From Gemmatirosa kalamazoonensis (GTDB lineage: Bacteria; Gemmatimonadota; Gemmatimonadetes; Gemmatimonadales; Gemmatimonadaceae), in assembly GCF_000522985.1 (NCBI RefSeq), contig NZ_CP007128.1, positions 2,154,220 to 2,218,219 of the forward strand: a DNA stretch of 64,000 bases, in the 5' to 3' direction. Positions 41,367-49,959 of this stretch are shown here, piece by piece. Each line of letters starts with the position of its first letter. Positions within the stretch are counted from its first letter, which is position 1. Below the pieces are notes generated by a model. That model saw only the letters and a list, made by a program, of their open reading frames with translations, did not search any database and was not told where the DNA came from. The position numbers were made by a program, and so were the translations under genes.

Positions 41367-42485
41367 ATGTCGACCAACGCTCCCTCCGCCCCGACCCCTC
41401 TCTCGTCCCGCCGCGCGTTCCTGAAGAAGGGCGCCCTCGGCGCGCTCGCGGCGAGCGCCCTGAGCGCGTGCAAGGACGAGCCGAAGGTCGCGCAGGCCGC
41501 GCCGCCGACCCCGGCCCCGACGAATCACGACGGCATGGCGGGCATGGCTCCCGCCGCGCCCGCGCCGAACGCCCCGCCGGCCGCGGCGATGCTGAGCCTG
41601 GCCGAGAAGCGCCGCCGCGCGGACGAGATGGACGCCATGCACGAGAAGGGGATCAAGGCGTTCCCCGCGAAGACGCAGGGCAAGGGCAACCAGCTCATGA
41701 AGCCGCGCATGGACGGCGGCGTGAAGGTCTTCGAGCTGACCGCCAGCGTCATGAAGTGGGAGACCGCGCCCGGCCAGTGGGTCGAGGCGTGGGCGTACAA
41801 CGAGCAGGTGCCCGGCCCGCAGATCCGCGTCCGCGAGGGCGACCGGGTCCGCCTCGTGCTGAAGAACGAGCTGCCGCAGTCCACCGCGCTGCACTTCCAC
41901 GGCCTCGAGCTGCCGAACGACGTCGACGGCGTGCCGTTCATCACGCAGCCGCCGATCAAGCCCGGCGAGTCGTACACGTACGAGTTCGTGGTGCCTAACA
42001 GCGGCTCGCACATGTACCACTCGCACCACAACGCCGCCACCCAGGTGGGCAACGGCATGCTCGGCGCGTTCATCGTCGAGCCGAAGAATCCGCTGCCGAT
42101 CGAGCGCGGGGTCGACGTGGACTACGTGATGATCTTGAACGATGGCGCCCACGGCTACACTCTCAACGGCAAGAGCTTCCCCGGTACGGAGCCGATCGTC
42201 GCGAAGCTCGGGCAGAAGCTCCGGCTGCGGTTCATGAACGAGGGGATGATGATCCACCCCATGCACCTGCACGGGATGCACATGACGGTCATCGCGAAGG
42301 ACGGGTGGGAGCAGCCGGCGCCGTGGAAGTGCGACACGCTGAACGTCGCGCCCGGCGAGCGGTGGGACGTGATCGTGAGCTGCAACAACCCCGGCACGTG
42401 GGCGTTCCACTGCCACATCCTGCCGCACGCGGAGAGCGAGCACGGCATGTTCGGCATGGTCACCGCGCTCGTCGTCCAGAAGTGA
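41367..42485 (+). CDS. Tat-exported multicopper oxidase (two-domain type)
   Basis: This 372-residue protein has a Tat signal (SSRRAFLKKGALGALAASALSAC) that also contains a lipobox, then a Met/Ala/Pro-rich linker with DGMAGMAP. Copper ligands are clear: HFHGLE near 172, HMYHSHH near 211, HPMHLHG near 296 and HCHILPH near 350. The size fits two-domain laccases or nitrite-reductase-like oxidases rather than three-domain CueO. It would oxidise phenols, cuprous ion or similar substrates in the periplasm. A LuxR-type regulator gene follows 5 nt after its stop, which is unusual and suggests co-expression. Confidence 0.88.
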   Translation: MSTNAPSAPTPLSSRRAFLKKGALGALAASALSACKDEPKVAQAAPPTPAPTNHDGMAGMAPAAPAPNAPPAAAMLSLAEKRRRADEMDAMHEKGIKAFPAKTQGKGNQLMKPRMDGGVKVFELTASVMKWETAPGQWVEAWAYNEQVPGPQIRVREGDRVRLVLKNELPQSTALHFHGLELPNDVDGVPFITQPPIKPGESYTYEFVVPNSGSHMYHSHHNAATQVGNGMLGAFIVEPKNPLPIERGVDVDYVMILNDGAHGYTLNGKSFPGTEPIVAKLGQKLRLRFMNEGMMIHPMHLHGMHMTVIAKDGWEQPAPWKCDTLNVAPGERWDVIVSCNNPGTWAFHCHILPHAESEHGMFGMVTALVVQK

Positions 42486-42490
42486 CGCCC

Positions 42491-43147
42491 ATGGATGACG
42501 TCATCCGCGTGGTGCTCGCCGACGATCACGCCATCGTGCGCGCCGGGCTGAAGGCCGTGCTCAGCAGCGCGAAGGACATCCAGGTCGTCGGCGAGGCGTC
42601 CAACGGGCGCGAGGCGGTCGCCATGATCGAGCGGCTGAATCCCCACGTCGTCGTGATGGATCTCGACATGCCCGAGATGGGCGGCGCGGAGGCCACGAAG
42701 GAGGTGGCGGCGACGCACCCGTCGACGCGCGTGCTCGTGCTGACGATGCACGACGAGAACGAGTCGCTCGTGCCGCTGCTCGAGGCGGGGGCGAGCGGCT
42801 ATCTCGTGAAGAGCGTCGCCGACCGCGAGCTCGTCGCCGCGGTGCGCGCGGTGGCCCACGGCGACACGTACGTGCAGCCGACCGCCGTGCGCGCGCTCGC
42901 GAAGGGCGTGCGCCGCCGCTCGGAGCACGCCGACGACCGCGAGCGCTTCGCGCAGCTCTCGGAGCGCGAGCGCGACGTGCTGCGGCTCGTCGCCCGCGGC
43001 TACAGCGCGCCGGAGATCGGCGAGCAGCTGTTCATCTCGCCGAAGACCGTGGACACCTACAAGCAGCGCATCGGCGAGAAGATGGGGCTCACGCACCGCT
43101 CCGAGTACGTGCAGCTCGCCCTGAAGCTCGGTCTGCTCACCGACTGA
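42491..43147 (+). CDS. NarL/FixJ-family response regulator
   Basis: This 218-residue regulator has a receiver (VVLADDHAIVRAGL, phospho-Asp in VVVMDLDMPEMGG near 56, KSVAD near 105) and a LuxR-type helix-turn-helix at the C terminus (LSERERDVLRLVARGYSAPEIGEQLFISPKTVDTY). It lies between a multicopper oxidase and a large hybrid kinase, the latter 47 nt downstream and probably its partner. Confidence 0.94.
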   Translation: MDDVIRVVLADDHAIVRAGLKAVLSSAKDIQVVGEASNGREAVAMIERLNPHVVVMDLDMPEMGGAEATKEVAATHPSTRVLVLTMHDENESLVPLLEAGASGYLVKSVADRELVAAVRAVAHGDTYVQPTAVRALAKGVRRRSEHADDRERFAQLSERERDVLRLVARGYSAPEIGEQLFISPKTVDTYKQRIGEKMGLTHRSEYVQLALKLGLLTD

Positions 43148-43194
43148 GGCCGCTCGCCGACGGGACGGCGCGCGCTCTGCGGGGAGGGGGAGGG

Positions 43195-45543
43195 ATGACA
43201 TCCCCCGTCTCCGGGGCTCAGCCCCCTCCCACGGGTGCGGCCGTCCTGCTCGTCGACGACCACCCCGAGAACCTCGTCGCCCTCGAAGCCGTCCTGGCCC
43301 CGCTCGCCGCGGAGACCGGGACCCGGCTGCTGCGGGCCGGCTCGGCCGACGAGGCGCTGCGGCACGTGCTGCACGAGGACGGCGCGATCGCGGTCGTGCT
43401 CCTCGACGTGATGATGCCGGGGACGGACGGCCTGGAGACGGCGCGCCTCATACGCGCCCGGCGGGTGACGGAGCACGTGCCGATCATCTTCGTCACGGCG
43501 CTCGACGCCGATCGACGGCGCGTCACGCTCGGCTACCAGTTCGGCGCCGTCGACTACCTCACGAAGCCGCTCGACCCGGAGGTCCTGCGGGGCAAGGTCC
43601 ACGCGTTCCTGGAGATCCACCGCCGCCGGGGCGAGCAGATCCTCCACGAGCGCCGGCGCTACGCGGACGAGGTGCAGGCCATGCGCGAGGCGGCGCTGCG
43701 CGACGAGGCGTCGATCGTGCGCACCGTGCAGCGCATCGGGACGGCGCTCGCGTCGGAGCTCGACCTCGAGCGCATCGTGCAGCTCCTCACCGACGAGGCG
43801 ACCGCGCTCACGGACGCACAGTTCGGCGCGTTCCTCCACGACGGTGGGGACGCGCCGGCCGTCGGCGACGCCGTCGTCCGTCGCGCCGACGTCACCGGCG
43901 ACCCGCGGTACGCCGACGTGGGGGCGTTCTTCGAGGCGACGGGCGGACGGCCGCGGGTGCGGAGCTACCTCGCCGTGCCGGTCCGCTCGCGCACCGGCGA
44001 GGTGCTCGGCGCGCTGTCGTTCGGGCACGAGCAGCCGGGCGTGTTCACGGAGCGCGACGAACGTCTCGTCGTGGGCATCGCCGGATGGGCGGCCGTGGCC
44101 ATGGACAACGCCCGGCTGTACGCCGCCGAGCGCACGGCGCGCGCGAGCGCCGAGGCGGCCGCGCGCACGAAGTCGGAGTTCCTGGCGACGATGAGCCACG
44201 AGTTCCGCACGCCGCTGAACGCGATACTCGGCTACGCGCAGCTCCTCGAGATGGGCGTCCTCGGCCCGGCGACGCCGGCGCAGCACGCGCACCTCGAGCG
44301 GCTCGAGGCGAGCGCCCGCCACCTCCTCGCGCTCGTCGACGACGTGCTCGACGTCGCGAAGGTGGACGCCGACCGGATGGCGATACGCCGCGACGAGCTG
44401 CTCACCGGTGTGGCCGCGGCGGCGGCCGTCATGCTCGTGCAGCCCCAGGCGACGGCGAAGGGCGTGCGGCTCATGGACCTCGGCGCCGGCGAGGCGGGGG
44501 TGCCGTACCTCGGCGACGAGCACCGCGTGCGGCAGGTGCTCGTGAACCTGATCTCGAACGCGGTGAAGTTCACGCCTCCCGGCGGCGAGGTGACCGTGGC
44601 GTGCGGAACGGCAGCGGAACCCGAGCCGAGCGTGCAGTCTGCGGGGGCGCCGGACGGATCGCGCGGCTGGGTCTACATCCGCGTCACGGACACCGGGTCG
44701 GGGATCGCGCCGGAGCTCCTCGAGCAGCTCTTCGAGCCGTTCGTCCAGGGCGACCCGGCGCTGACACGCGAGCATGGAGGGACCGGGCTCGGGCTCGCGA
44801 TCAGCCGGCGACTCGCCCGGCTGATGGGTGGGGACGTGACCGCGGCCAACCAGCCGGATCGGGGCGCCGCCTTCACGCTCTGGCTTCCGAGCCCGGTGCC
44901 GCACACCGCCGCGGCCGAGGCTACGGTGGGCGCGGAGCGGGCCCACACGGGCTCGTCGTCGCGACAGACCCCGGCGCTCGGCAGAGCCGGCATCACCGAG
45001 GCCGCGCACGCACCGCTCGACGCGCCGGCGTACGCCGTGCTCCACGCGCTCAGTCTCCGCCTCGCCTCGGAGGCGGAGGCCATCGCCGAGCGTTACGTGG
45101 CCGCGCTGCGCTCGGACGGACGCTTCCCCGGCGCGCGTGAGCTGCCGGCGGTCCAGCTCCGCGACCACGCCACGCCGTTCGTCGGACTGATCGCCTCGCA
45201 GCTCATGATCATCGGCGAGACCCACGGCCGGGCGCCCGAGCTGCTGCGCGACGGCGCTCAGCTCCAGCGCATGATGGCCGAGCTGCATGGCACGCAGCGG
45301 TACCGGCTGGGATGGTCCGAGGCCGACCTCGAGCGCGAGACGCCGCTGTTCGTGGCCGAGGTCGAGCGCGCGCTGCACGCGGCGGCGGACACGCGCGGCG
45401 CCGGCGGCGGCACGGCGATCCCGGACGACGCGGTGCGGGGCGCGTTCCAGTACGCTTCCGCGGTGACGCGGCACATGTTCGGCCAGGCCACGTGGACCGC
45501 GCTCCGCGCCCACCGCGTCGCGCGAGCGACGGACGCGACCTGA
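43195..45543 (+). CDS. Receiver-GAF histidine kinase with C-terminal RsbRD-like helical domain
   Basis: This 782-residue protein has a receiver at about 15-140 (LLVDDHPENLVALE, VVLLDVMMPGTDG, LTKPLD), a GAF domain at about 170-310 (GTALASELDLERIVQLLTDEAT, YLAVPVRSRTGEVLGALSFGH), HisKA with TMSHEFRTPLNAILGYAQLLE near 340, an ATP-binding domain with ISNAVKFTPPGG, DTGSGI and [19 protein letters not shown], then a linker and a helical domain at about 615-770 (LASEAEAIAERYVAALRSDGRF, ETHGRAPELLRDGAQLQRMM). The last domain resembles the N-terminal domain of RsbR/RsbRD stress regulators. No STAS domain follows it. It probably signals to the LuxR-type regulator upstream. Confidence 0.85.
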   Translation: MTSPVSGAQPPPTGAAVLLVDDHPENLVALEAVLAPLAAETGTRLLRAGSADEALRHVLHEDGAIAVVLLDVMMPGTDGLETARLIRARRVTEHVPIIFVTALDADRRRVTLGYQFGAVDYLTKPLDPEVLRGKVHAFLEIHRRRGEQILHERRRYADEVQAMREAALRDEASIVRTVQRIGTALASELDLERIVQLLTDEATALTDAQFGAFLHDGGDAPAVGDAVVRRADVTGDPRYADVGAFFEATGGRPRVRSYLAVPVRSRTGEVLGALSFGHEQPGVFTERDERLVVGIAGWAAVAMDNARLYAAERTARASAEAAARTKSEFLATMSHEFRTPLNAILGYAQLLEMGVLGPATPAQHAHLERLEASARHLLALVDDVLDVAKVDADRMAIRRDELLTGVAAAAAVMLVQPQATAKGVRLMDLGAGEAGVPYLGDEHRVRQVLVNLISNAVKFTPPGGEVTVACGTAAEPEPSVQSAGAPDGSRGWVYIRVTDTGSGIAPELLEQLFEPFVQGDPALTREHGGTGLGLAISRRLARLMGGDVTAANQPDRGAAFTLWLPSPVPHTAAAEATVGAERAHTGSSSRQTPALGRAGITEAAHAPLDAPAYAVLHALSLRLASEAEAIAERYVAALRSDGRFPGARELPAVQLRDHATPFVGLIASQLMIIGETHGRAPELLRDGAQLQRMMAELHGTQRYRLGWSEADLERETPLFVAEVERALHAAADTRGAGGGTAIPDDAVRGAFQYASAVTRHMFGQATWTALRAHRVARATDAT

Positions 45544-45686
45544 CGGGAGTCGCGCGCGTCACGAGGCGCGCGCCACCCGAGTCGTGGTGCCGCAGGCGGG
45601 CCCGTTCGCGTACGATACGAGCACGGCGGTCGTGCCGCCGCCGTGATCGAGGGCTCCCGACACACCCGCATCCCGGAGCGGTCACG

Positions 45687-47276
45687 ATGCACACTGTCCT
45701 TCCCGGCGGTCGCCGGTCGTGGCTTCGTCTCGCCGCCGCGGCGACCGTGCTGTCGTCGCACACGTTCGCCGCCGGCGCGCAGACGCGCACCGGTGCGCCG
45801 GTCGTGCGCACGACGGGCGGCGCGGTGCAGGGCCTGGCGCTGTCGAGTGGCGTGCGCGCGTTCCGCGGCATTCCGTTCGCCGCGCCGCCGGTGCGCGAGC
45901 TGCGCTGGAAGCCGCCGCAGCCGGCCGCGACGTGGCAGGGAGTGCGGCTCGCCGATCGGTTCGCCGATCAGTGCATGCAGGCGCGGATCTACAGCGACAT
46001 GATGTTCCGCAACGCCGGCGTGAGCGAGGACTGCCTGTACCTGAACGTGTGGGCGCCCGCCGACGCGCGGCCGAACGCCGCGTTGCCCGTGCTGGTCTAC
46101 TTCTACGGCGGCGGCTTCCAGGCCGGCGACGGGTCGGAGCTCCGCTACGACGGCGAGAGCATGGCGAAGCGTGGCATCGTCGTCGTCACGATGAGCTACC
46201 GGCTCGGCGTGTTCGGGTTCTTCTCGCACCCGGAGCTCACTGCGGAGTCGCCGCAGCACGCGTCGGGCGACTACGGGCTGATGGACCAGACGGCGGCGCT
46301 GAGGTGGGTGCGCGACAATGTCGCACGGTTCGGCGGCGACCCGGCGAAGGTGACGATCGCCGGCGAGTCGGCGGGGTCGATGTCGGTCAGCGCGCAGATG
46401 GCCTCGCCGATGGCGAAAGGCCTCTTCGCGCGCGCCATCGGCGAGAGCGGCGCGGTGTTCTCGTCGTCGGGTCCGATGGCGACGCGGGCGCGGACCGAGG
46501 AGAACGGCGTGCGGTTCGCGCAGGCGGTGGGCGCGCCATCGCTCGCCGCGCTGCGCGCGCTGTCGGCGACCGAGCTGCTGGAGATGGCCGGGCGCCAAGG
46601 CATGCCGCGCTTCGGCGTGAACGTCGACGGGTACTTCTTCCCGCAGCCGCCGGCCGAGATCTACGCCGCCGGGAAGCAGGCCCGCGTGCCGCTGCTCGCG
46701 GGCTGGAACACGGAGGAATCATCGTGGCGCTCGCTGACCGCGCAGTCGCCGACGCCCGACTCGGCGCGCGCGGTGCTCGCGCGCGTGTTCGGCGAGCGTG
46801 CGGGCGATGCCGCGCAGGTCTATCCCGCGGGGAGCGCGGCCGAGGCGACGCAGTCGCTCGTCGACCTCGCGAGCGACCGGTTCATCGCGTACTCGACGTG
46901 GAAGTGGCTCGACACGCACGCGGCGACGAGCGCGCAGCCGGTGTACCGCTACTTGTACGCCCGCCCGCGCCCGGGCGCGCACGGCGCGGTGCACTCGGCC
47001 GAGATCGAGTACGCGTTAGGCAACCTCGCCACGAACCACGCCTACGCGTGGACGCCGGACGACGAGAAGGTCTCGGCGGCGATGCAGGCGTACTTCGCGA
47101 ACTTCATCAAGACCGGCGATCCGAACGGCGCGGGCCTGCCGGCGTGGCCCGTCGGCACGGCCGGCCCGAACGGCGAGGTGCAGCGCCTGCGCATCGACGT
47201 CGAGCCGCACGCCGAAGCCGAGCCGCGCGCGCGCTACCGCTTCCTCGAGCGCGCGTTCACGAGCGCCCAACCGTGA
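45687..47276 (+). CDS. Exported type B carboxylesterase
   Basis: This 529-residue alpha/beta-hydrolase has a signal peptide (cleavage near FAAGAQ). It shows the type B marks RAFRGIPFAAPPV near 46, EDCLYLNVWAP near 110, the oxyanion region VYFYGGGFQAGD near 133, the nucleophile Ser in IAGESAGSMS near 225, and the catalytic His in AVHSAEIEYALGN near 437. The family hydrolyses diverse esters. A TACGAT sequence near 45611 could be its -10. The TIM-barrel lipoprotein gene follows 5 nt later. Confidence 0.92.
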   Translation: MHTVLPGGRRSWLRLAAAATVLSSHTFAAGAQTRTGAPVVRTTGGAVQGLALSSGVRAFRGIPFAAPPVRELRWKPPQPAATWQGVRLADRFADQCMQARIYSDMMFRNAGVSEDCLYLNVWAPADARPNAALPVLVYFYGGGFQAGDGSELRYDGESMAKRGIVVVTMSYRLGVFGFFSHPELTAESPQHASGDYGLMDQTAALRWVRDNVARFGGDPAKVTIAGESAGSMSVSAQMASPMAKGLFARAIGESGAVFSSSGPMATRARTEENGVRFAQAVGAPSLAALRALSATELLEMAGRQGMPRFGVNVDGYFFPQPPAEIYAAGKQARVPLLAGWNTEESSWRSLTAQSPTPDSARAVLARVFGERAGDAAQVYPAGSAAEATQSLVDLASDRFIAYSTWKWLDTHAATSAQPVYRYLYARPRPGAHGAVHSAEIEYALGNLATNHAYAWTPDDEKVSAAMQAYFANFIKTGDPNGAGLPAWPVGTAGPNGEVQRLRIDVEPHAEAEPRARYRFLERAFTSAQP

Positions 47277-47281
47277 GACCG

Positions 47282-48271
47282 ATGCCTTCGACGACCCAGC
47301 CTGCCGCGGTGGACCGCCGCACGTTCCTGAAGGGCCTCACCGCCGTCGGTGGCGGCATCCTCGCCACCGCGTGCGCGGGACACGCCGCCGGCCCGTCGGC
47401 GAGCGGCGCCGCGGCGTCGCGCGCGAGCCTCGCGGCGTGGCGCGACCGGATCGGCCTCCAGCTCTTCACCGTGCGCGACCGGTTCATGACCGACTACCCG
47501 GGAACGCTGCGCGCCGTGGCCGCCGCGGGCTACAGGGAAGTCCAGACGACGCTGTCGTACGGCGGCTACTCGCTCGACCAGATCAAGCAGTTCCTCGACC
47601 AGGCCGGCCTCGTCGCGCCGGCGACGCACGTGAGCCCGCCGAACGGGCCGGAGTTCGAGCGCACGCTGGACGCCTACGCGCGGATCGGCCACCGGTACAC
47701 GACGGTGAACACCGGCTCCGAGCGCGGCCCGCGGGGGGTGCCTAACGCGGCGCCGCAGCGGCAGACGCTCGACGCCGTGAAGCGCACCGCGGCGGCGTTG
47801 AACGAGGCCGGGCGCGTGACGCAGAAGCACGGGCTCAAGGTCATCGTCCACAACCACACCGTGGAGTTCGAGCCGCTCGCCGACGGCTCGCAGCGGCCGT
47901 ACGACGTGCTGATGGCGGAGACCGATCCGAGCCTCGTGGCGCTGGAGCTCGACATCGGGTGGGCGACGGTGGCGGGAGCGAACGCGCTCGAGCTGTTCCG
48001 GCGCGCGCCGGGCCGCTTCGAGGTGTGGCACGTGAAGGACGTCGCCGGGCTCGCGTCGCTCGCCGGCAAGAGCGAGGCGGAGCGGCAGCGCGCCGCGAAG
48101 ATCGTCCCGTTAGGCGAGGGCGAGATCGACTACCGCGCCATCTTCGCGCAGGCGGGGCTCGCGGGCATGAAGCACTTCTTCGTCGAGCAGGACAGCGCCC
48201 CCGACAGCGGCGACTCGCTCGCCGCCGCAGCCGCGAGCTACCGCAACCTGCGCGACCGCGTGCTCGCCTGA
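47282..48271 (+). CDS. Exported xylose-isomerase-like TIM-barrel protein
   Basis: This 329-residue protein starts with a Tat-type signal (DRRTFLKGLTAVGGGILATAC) containing a lipobox. The rest is a sugar phosphate isomerase/epimerase-type TIM barrel: RIGLQLFTVRD near 56, HNHTVEFEPLADG near 196, ALELDIGWATVAG near 220, WHVKDVAG near 248 and EGEIDYRAIF near 277. Exported members are common in Acidobacteria, Gemmatimonadota and Planctomycetes and act on keto-sugars or inositols, with few assigned substrates. A paralogue lies at 56624. The carboxylesterase gene ends 5 nt upstream. Confidence 0.87.
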   Translation: MPSTTQPAAVDRRTFLKGLTAVGGGILATACAGHAAGPSASGAAASRASLAAWRDRIGLQLFTVRDRFMTDYPGTLRAVAAAGYREVQTTLSYGGYSLDQIKQFLDQAGLVAPATHVSPPNGPEFERTLDAYARIGHRYTTVNTGSERGPRGVPNAAPQRQTLDAVKRTAAALNEAGRVTQKHGLKVIVHNHTVEFEPLADGSQRPYDVLMAETDPSLVALELDIGWATVAGANALELFRRAPGRFEVWHVKDVAGLASLAGKSEAERQRAAKIVPLGEGEIDYRAIFAQAGLAGMKHFFVEQDSAPDSGDSLAAAAASYRNLRDRVLA

Positions 48272-48400
48272 CGGCGACGGCGGCGCGCACCTCCTCCTGC
48301 GCCGGGCGCAGCCCCGCGTAGAGCCGCTCGCCCGCCTCGAGCTTGCGCAGCGTCTGGCTCGGCGGCGAAGACGGCCATGGCGTTCAGGCCCTCGGCCATT
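48265..48400 (-). pseudogene. LysR-type regulator scar
   Basis: Reading the minus strand from 48399 gives MAEGLNAMAVFAA, the usual start of LysR regulators. In a different frame it continues directly with SQTLRKLE, the end of the recognition helix region, and then AGERLYAGLRPAQEEVRAA, the linker-helix segment that normally comes some 25 residues later. The helix-turn-helix core, the wing and the whole effector domain are gone. It is divergent from, and 120 nt before, the cupin-dehydrogenase operon, where a LysR gene would be expected to sit. Confidence 0.75.
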
Positions 48401-48401
48401 G

Positions 48402-48416
48402 TGAAGCAACGCTTCA
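48402..48416. promoter_or_regulatory. Palindrome TGAAGC-AAC-GCTTCA
   Basis: A perfect 6-bp inverted repeat with a 3-nt centre lies at the very start of the LysR scar, between it and the divergent cupin operon. It is a candidate for the operator of the lost regulator or of a relative encoded elsewhere. Confidence 0.5.
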
Positions 48417-48522
48417 AGGGGCGTGCACCGCCGTCGAGTAGATCGGCGGAGCCGAGCGGCCTTGATTGCGTCGTGGGTCGACGGCCTTCGCGTCGATCCC
48501 ACCACGAACGAGGAGACCGAAC

Positions 48523-48924
48523 ATGGACATCACGCGCGCGGGCTCGAAGCCCTCCGGCAAGGGGCCGTCCGACTGGTTCACCGGCACGGTGCGCCTCGAC
48601 CCGCTGTTCAGCGCCCCCGCTCCGGCGCGCGCCGCCGGCGCGGCGGTGACGTTCGAGCCGGGCGCCCGCACTGCGTGGCACACCCACCCGCTCGGCCAGA
48701 CGCTGATCGTGCTGTTCGGCCGCGGGCTCGTGCAGCGCGAGGGCGGGCCCGTGGAGGAGATCCGGCCAGGCGACGTCGTATGGTTCGCACCGAACGAGAA
48801 GCACTGGCACGGCGCGGCGCCCGACACGGCCATGCAGCACCTCGCCATCCAGGAAGCGCTCGACGGCAAGGCGGTGGAGTGGCTGGAGCACGTCACCGAC
48901 GCGCAGTACCACGACGAGGAGTAG
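48523..48924 (+). CDS. Cupin of the (R)-hydroxynitrile lyase type
   Basis: This 133-residue single-domain cupin closely resembles the manganese-dependent hydroxynitrile lyase known from Granulicella. [19 protein letters not shown] is at residues 10-28, the metal motif HTHPLGQ near 53, and the second motif [19 protein letters not shown] near 92. Ligand His residues and the Gln are all present. A GGAGA ribosome site supports ATG 48523. These cupins are commonly encoded next to LysR genes and reductases, and their natural role is probably not cyanohydrin cleavage. First gene of an operon with an alcohol dehydrogenase and a RibD-like reductase. Confidence 0.85.
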   Translation: MDITRAGSKPSGKGPSDWFTGTVRLDPLFSAPAPARAAGAAVTFEPGARTAWHTHPLGQTLIVLFGRGLVQREGGPVEEIRPGDVVWFAPNEKHWHGAAPDTAMQHLAIQEALDGKAVEWLEHVTDAQYHDEE

Positions 48925-48928
48925 CGAG

Positions 48929-49951
48929 ATGAAAGGAGCAGTCCTGTACGGCCCGGGCGACGTGCGCGTCGAGACGCGCGACGACCCGACGATCATCGAG
49001 CCGACCGATGCGATCCTCCGCCTCTCGGCCACCTGCATCTGCGGATCCGACCTGTGGCCCTACCGCGGCATCGACACGTCCGCGAAGCCGCAGCCGATGG
49101 GCCACGAGTACGTCGGCATCGTCGAGGAGGTCGGCCGCGACGTGCGGCACGTGAAGAAGGGCCAGTTCGTCGTCGGCTCGTTCTTCGCCTCCGACAACAG
49201 CTGCCCCATCTGCCACGCGGGCTACCAGAGCCGGTGCGTGGACGCGCGCCCGATCGGTGCGTTAGGCGCCCAGGCGCCGCTGCTGCGCGTGCCGCTCGCC
49301 GATGGAACGCTGGTGGCGACGCCCGAGCTGCCGTCCGACGCGATGGTGCCGAGCCTCCTCGCCGCGTCCGACGTGTTAGGCACCGGCTGGTTCGCGGCCG
49401 ACGCGGCCGCGGTCGCGCCGGGCAAGACGGTCGCCGTCGTGGGCGACGGCGCGGTCGGATTGTTAGGCGTGCTGTCGGCGAAGCAGATGGGCGCCGAGCG
49501 CATCATCCTCATGAGCCGCCACGCGGACCGGCAGCGGCTCGGCCGCGAGTTCGGCGCGACGGACATCGTGACCGAGCGCGGCGACGAGGGCGTGGCACGC
49601 ATCAAGGACATGACGGGCGGCCTCGGCGCGCACTCGGTGATCGAGGCGGTCGGCACGCAGGAGTCGATGATGCAGGCGATCCGCTCGACGCGCCCGGGTG
49701 GGCACGTCGGCTACGTCGGCGTCTCCCACGACGTCGCGCTCCCCGGGCGCGAGCTGTTCTTCGCGGAGGTCCACCTGATGGGCGGGCCCGCTCCCGTCCG
49801 GCGCTACCTTCCGCAGCTCATCGACCTGATCTGGAACGAGCGGATCGACCCGGGCAAGGTGTTCGATCAGACGCTGCCGCTCGAGCAGGCGGCCGAGGGC
49901 TACCGCGCGATGGACGAGCGTCGCGCGATCAAGACGCTGCTCACGACCTGA
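48929..49951 (+). CDS. Zinc-dependent alcohol dehydrogenase family protein
   Basis: This 340-residue medium-chain dehydrogenase has the catalytic zinc ligands in CICGSDLWPYRG near 36 and GHEYVGIVEEVG near 59, part of a structural zinc Cys lobe (CPICHAGYQSRC near 91), and the NAD(P) motif VGDGAVGLLGVL near 171. It lies 4 nt after the cupin gene and 8 nt before the RibD-like gene. It likely reduces or oxidises small aldehydes or alcohols. Three CGTTAGGC-core words occur in this one gene (49261, 49375, 49462). Confidence 0.92.
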   Translation: MKGAVLYGPGDVRVETRDDPTIIEPTDAILRLSATCICGSDLWPYRGIDTSAKPQPMGHEYVGIVEEVGRDVRHVKKGQFVVGSFFASDNSCPICHAGYQSRCVDARPIGALGAQAPLLRVPLADGTLVATPELPSDAMVPSLLAASDVLGTGWFAADAAAVAPGKTVAVVGDGAVGLLGVLSAKQMGAERIILMSRHADRQRLGREFGATDIVTERGDEGVARIKDMTGGLGAHSVIEAVGTQESMMQAIRSTRPGGHVGYVGVSHDVALPGRELFFAEVHLMGGPAPVRRYLPQLIDLIWNERIDPGKVFDQTLPLEQAAEGYRAMDERRAIKTLLTT

Positions 49952-49959
49952 GGACCGAC

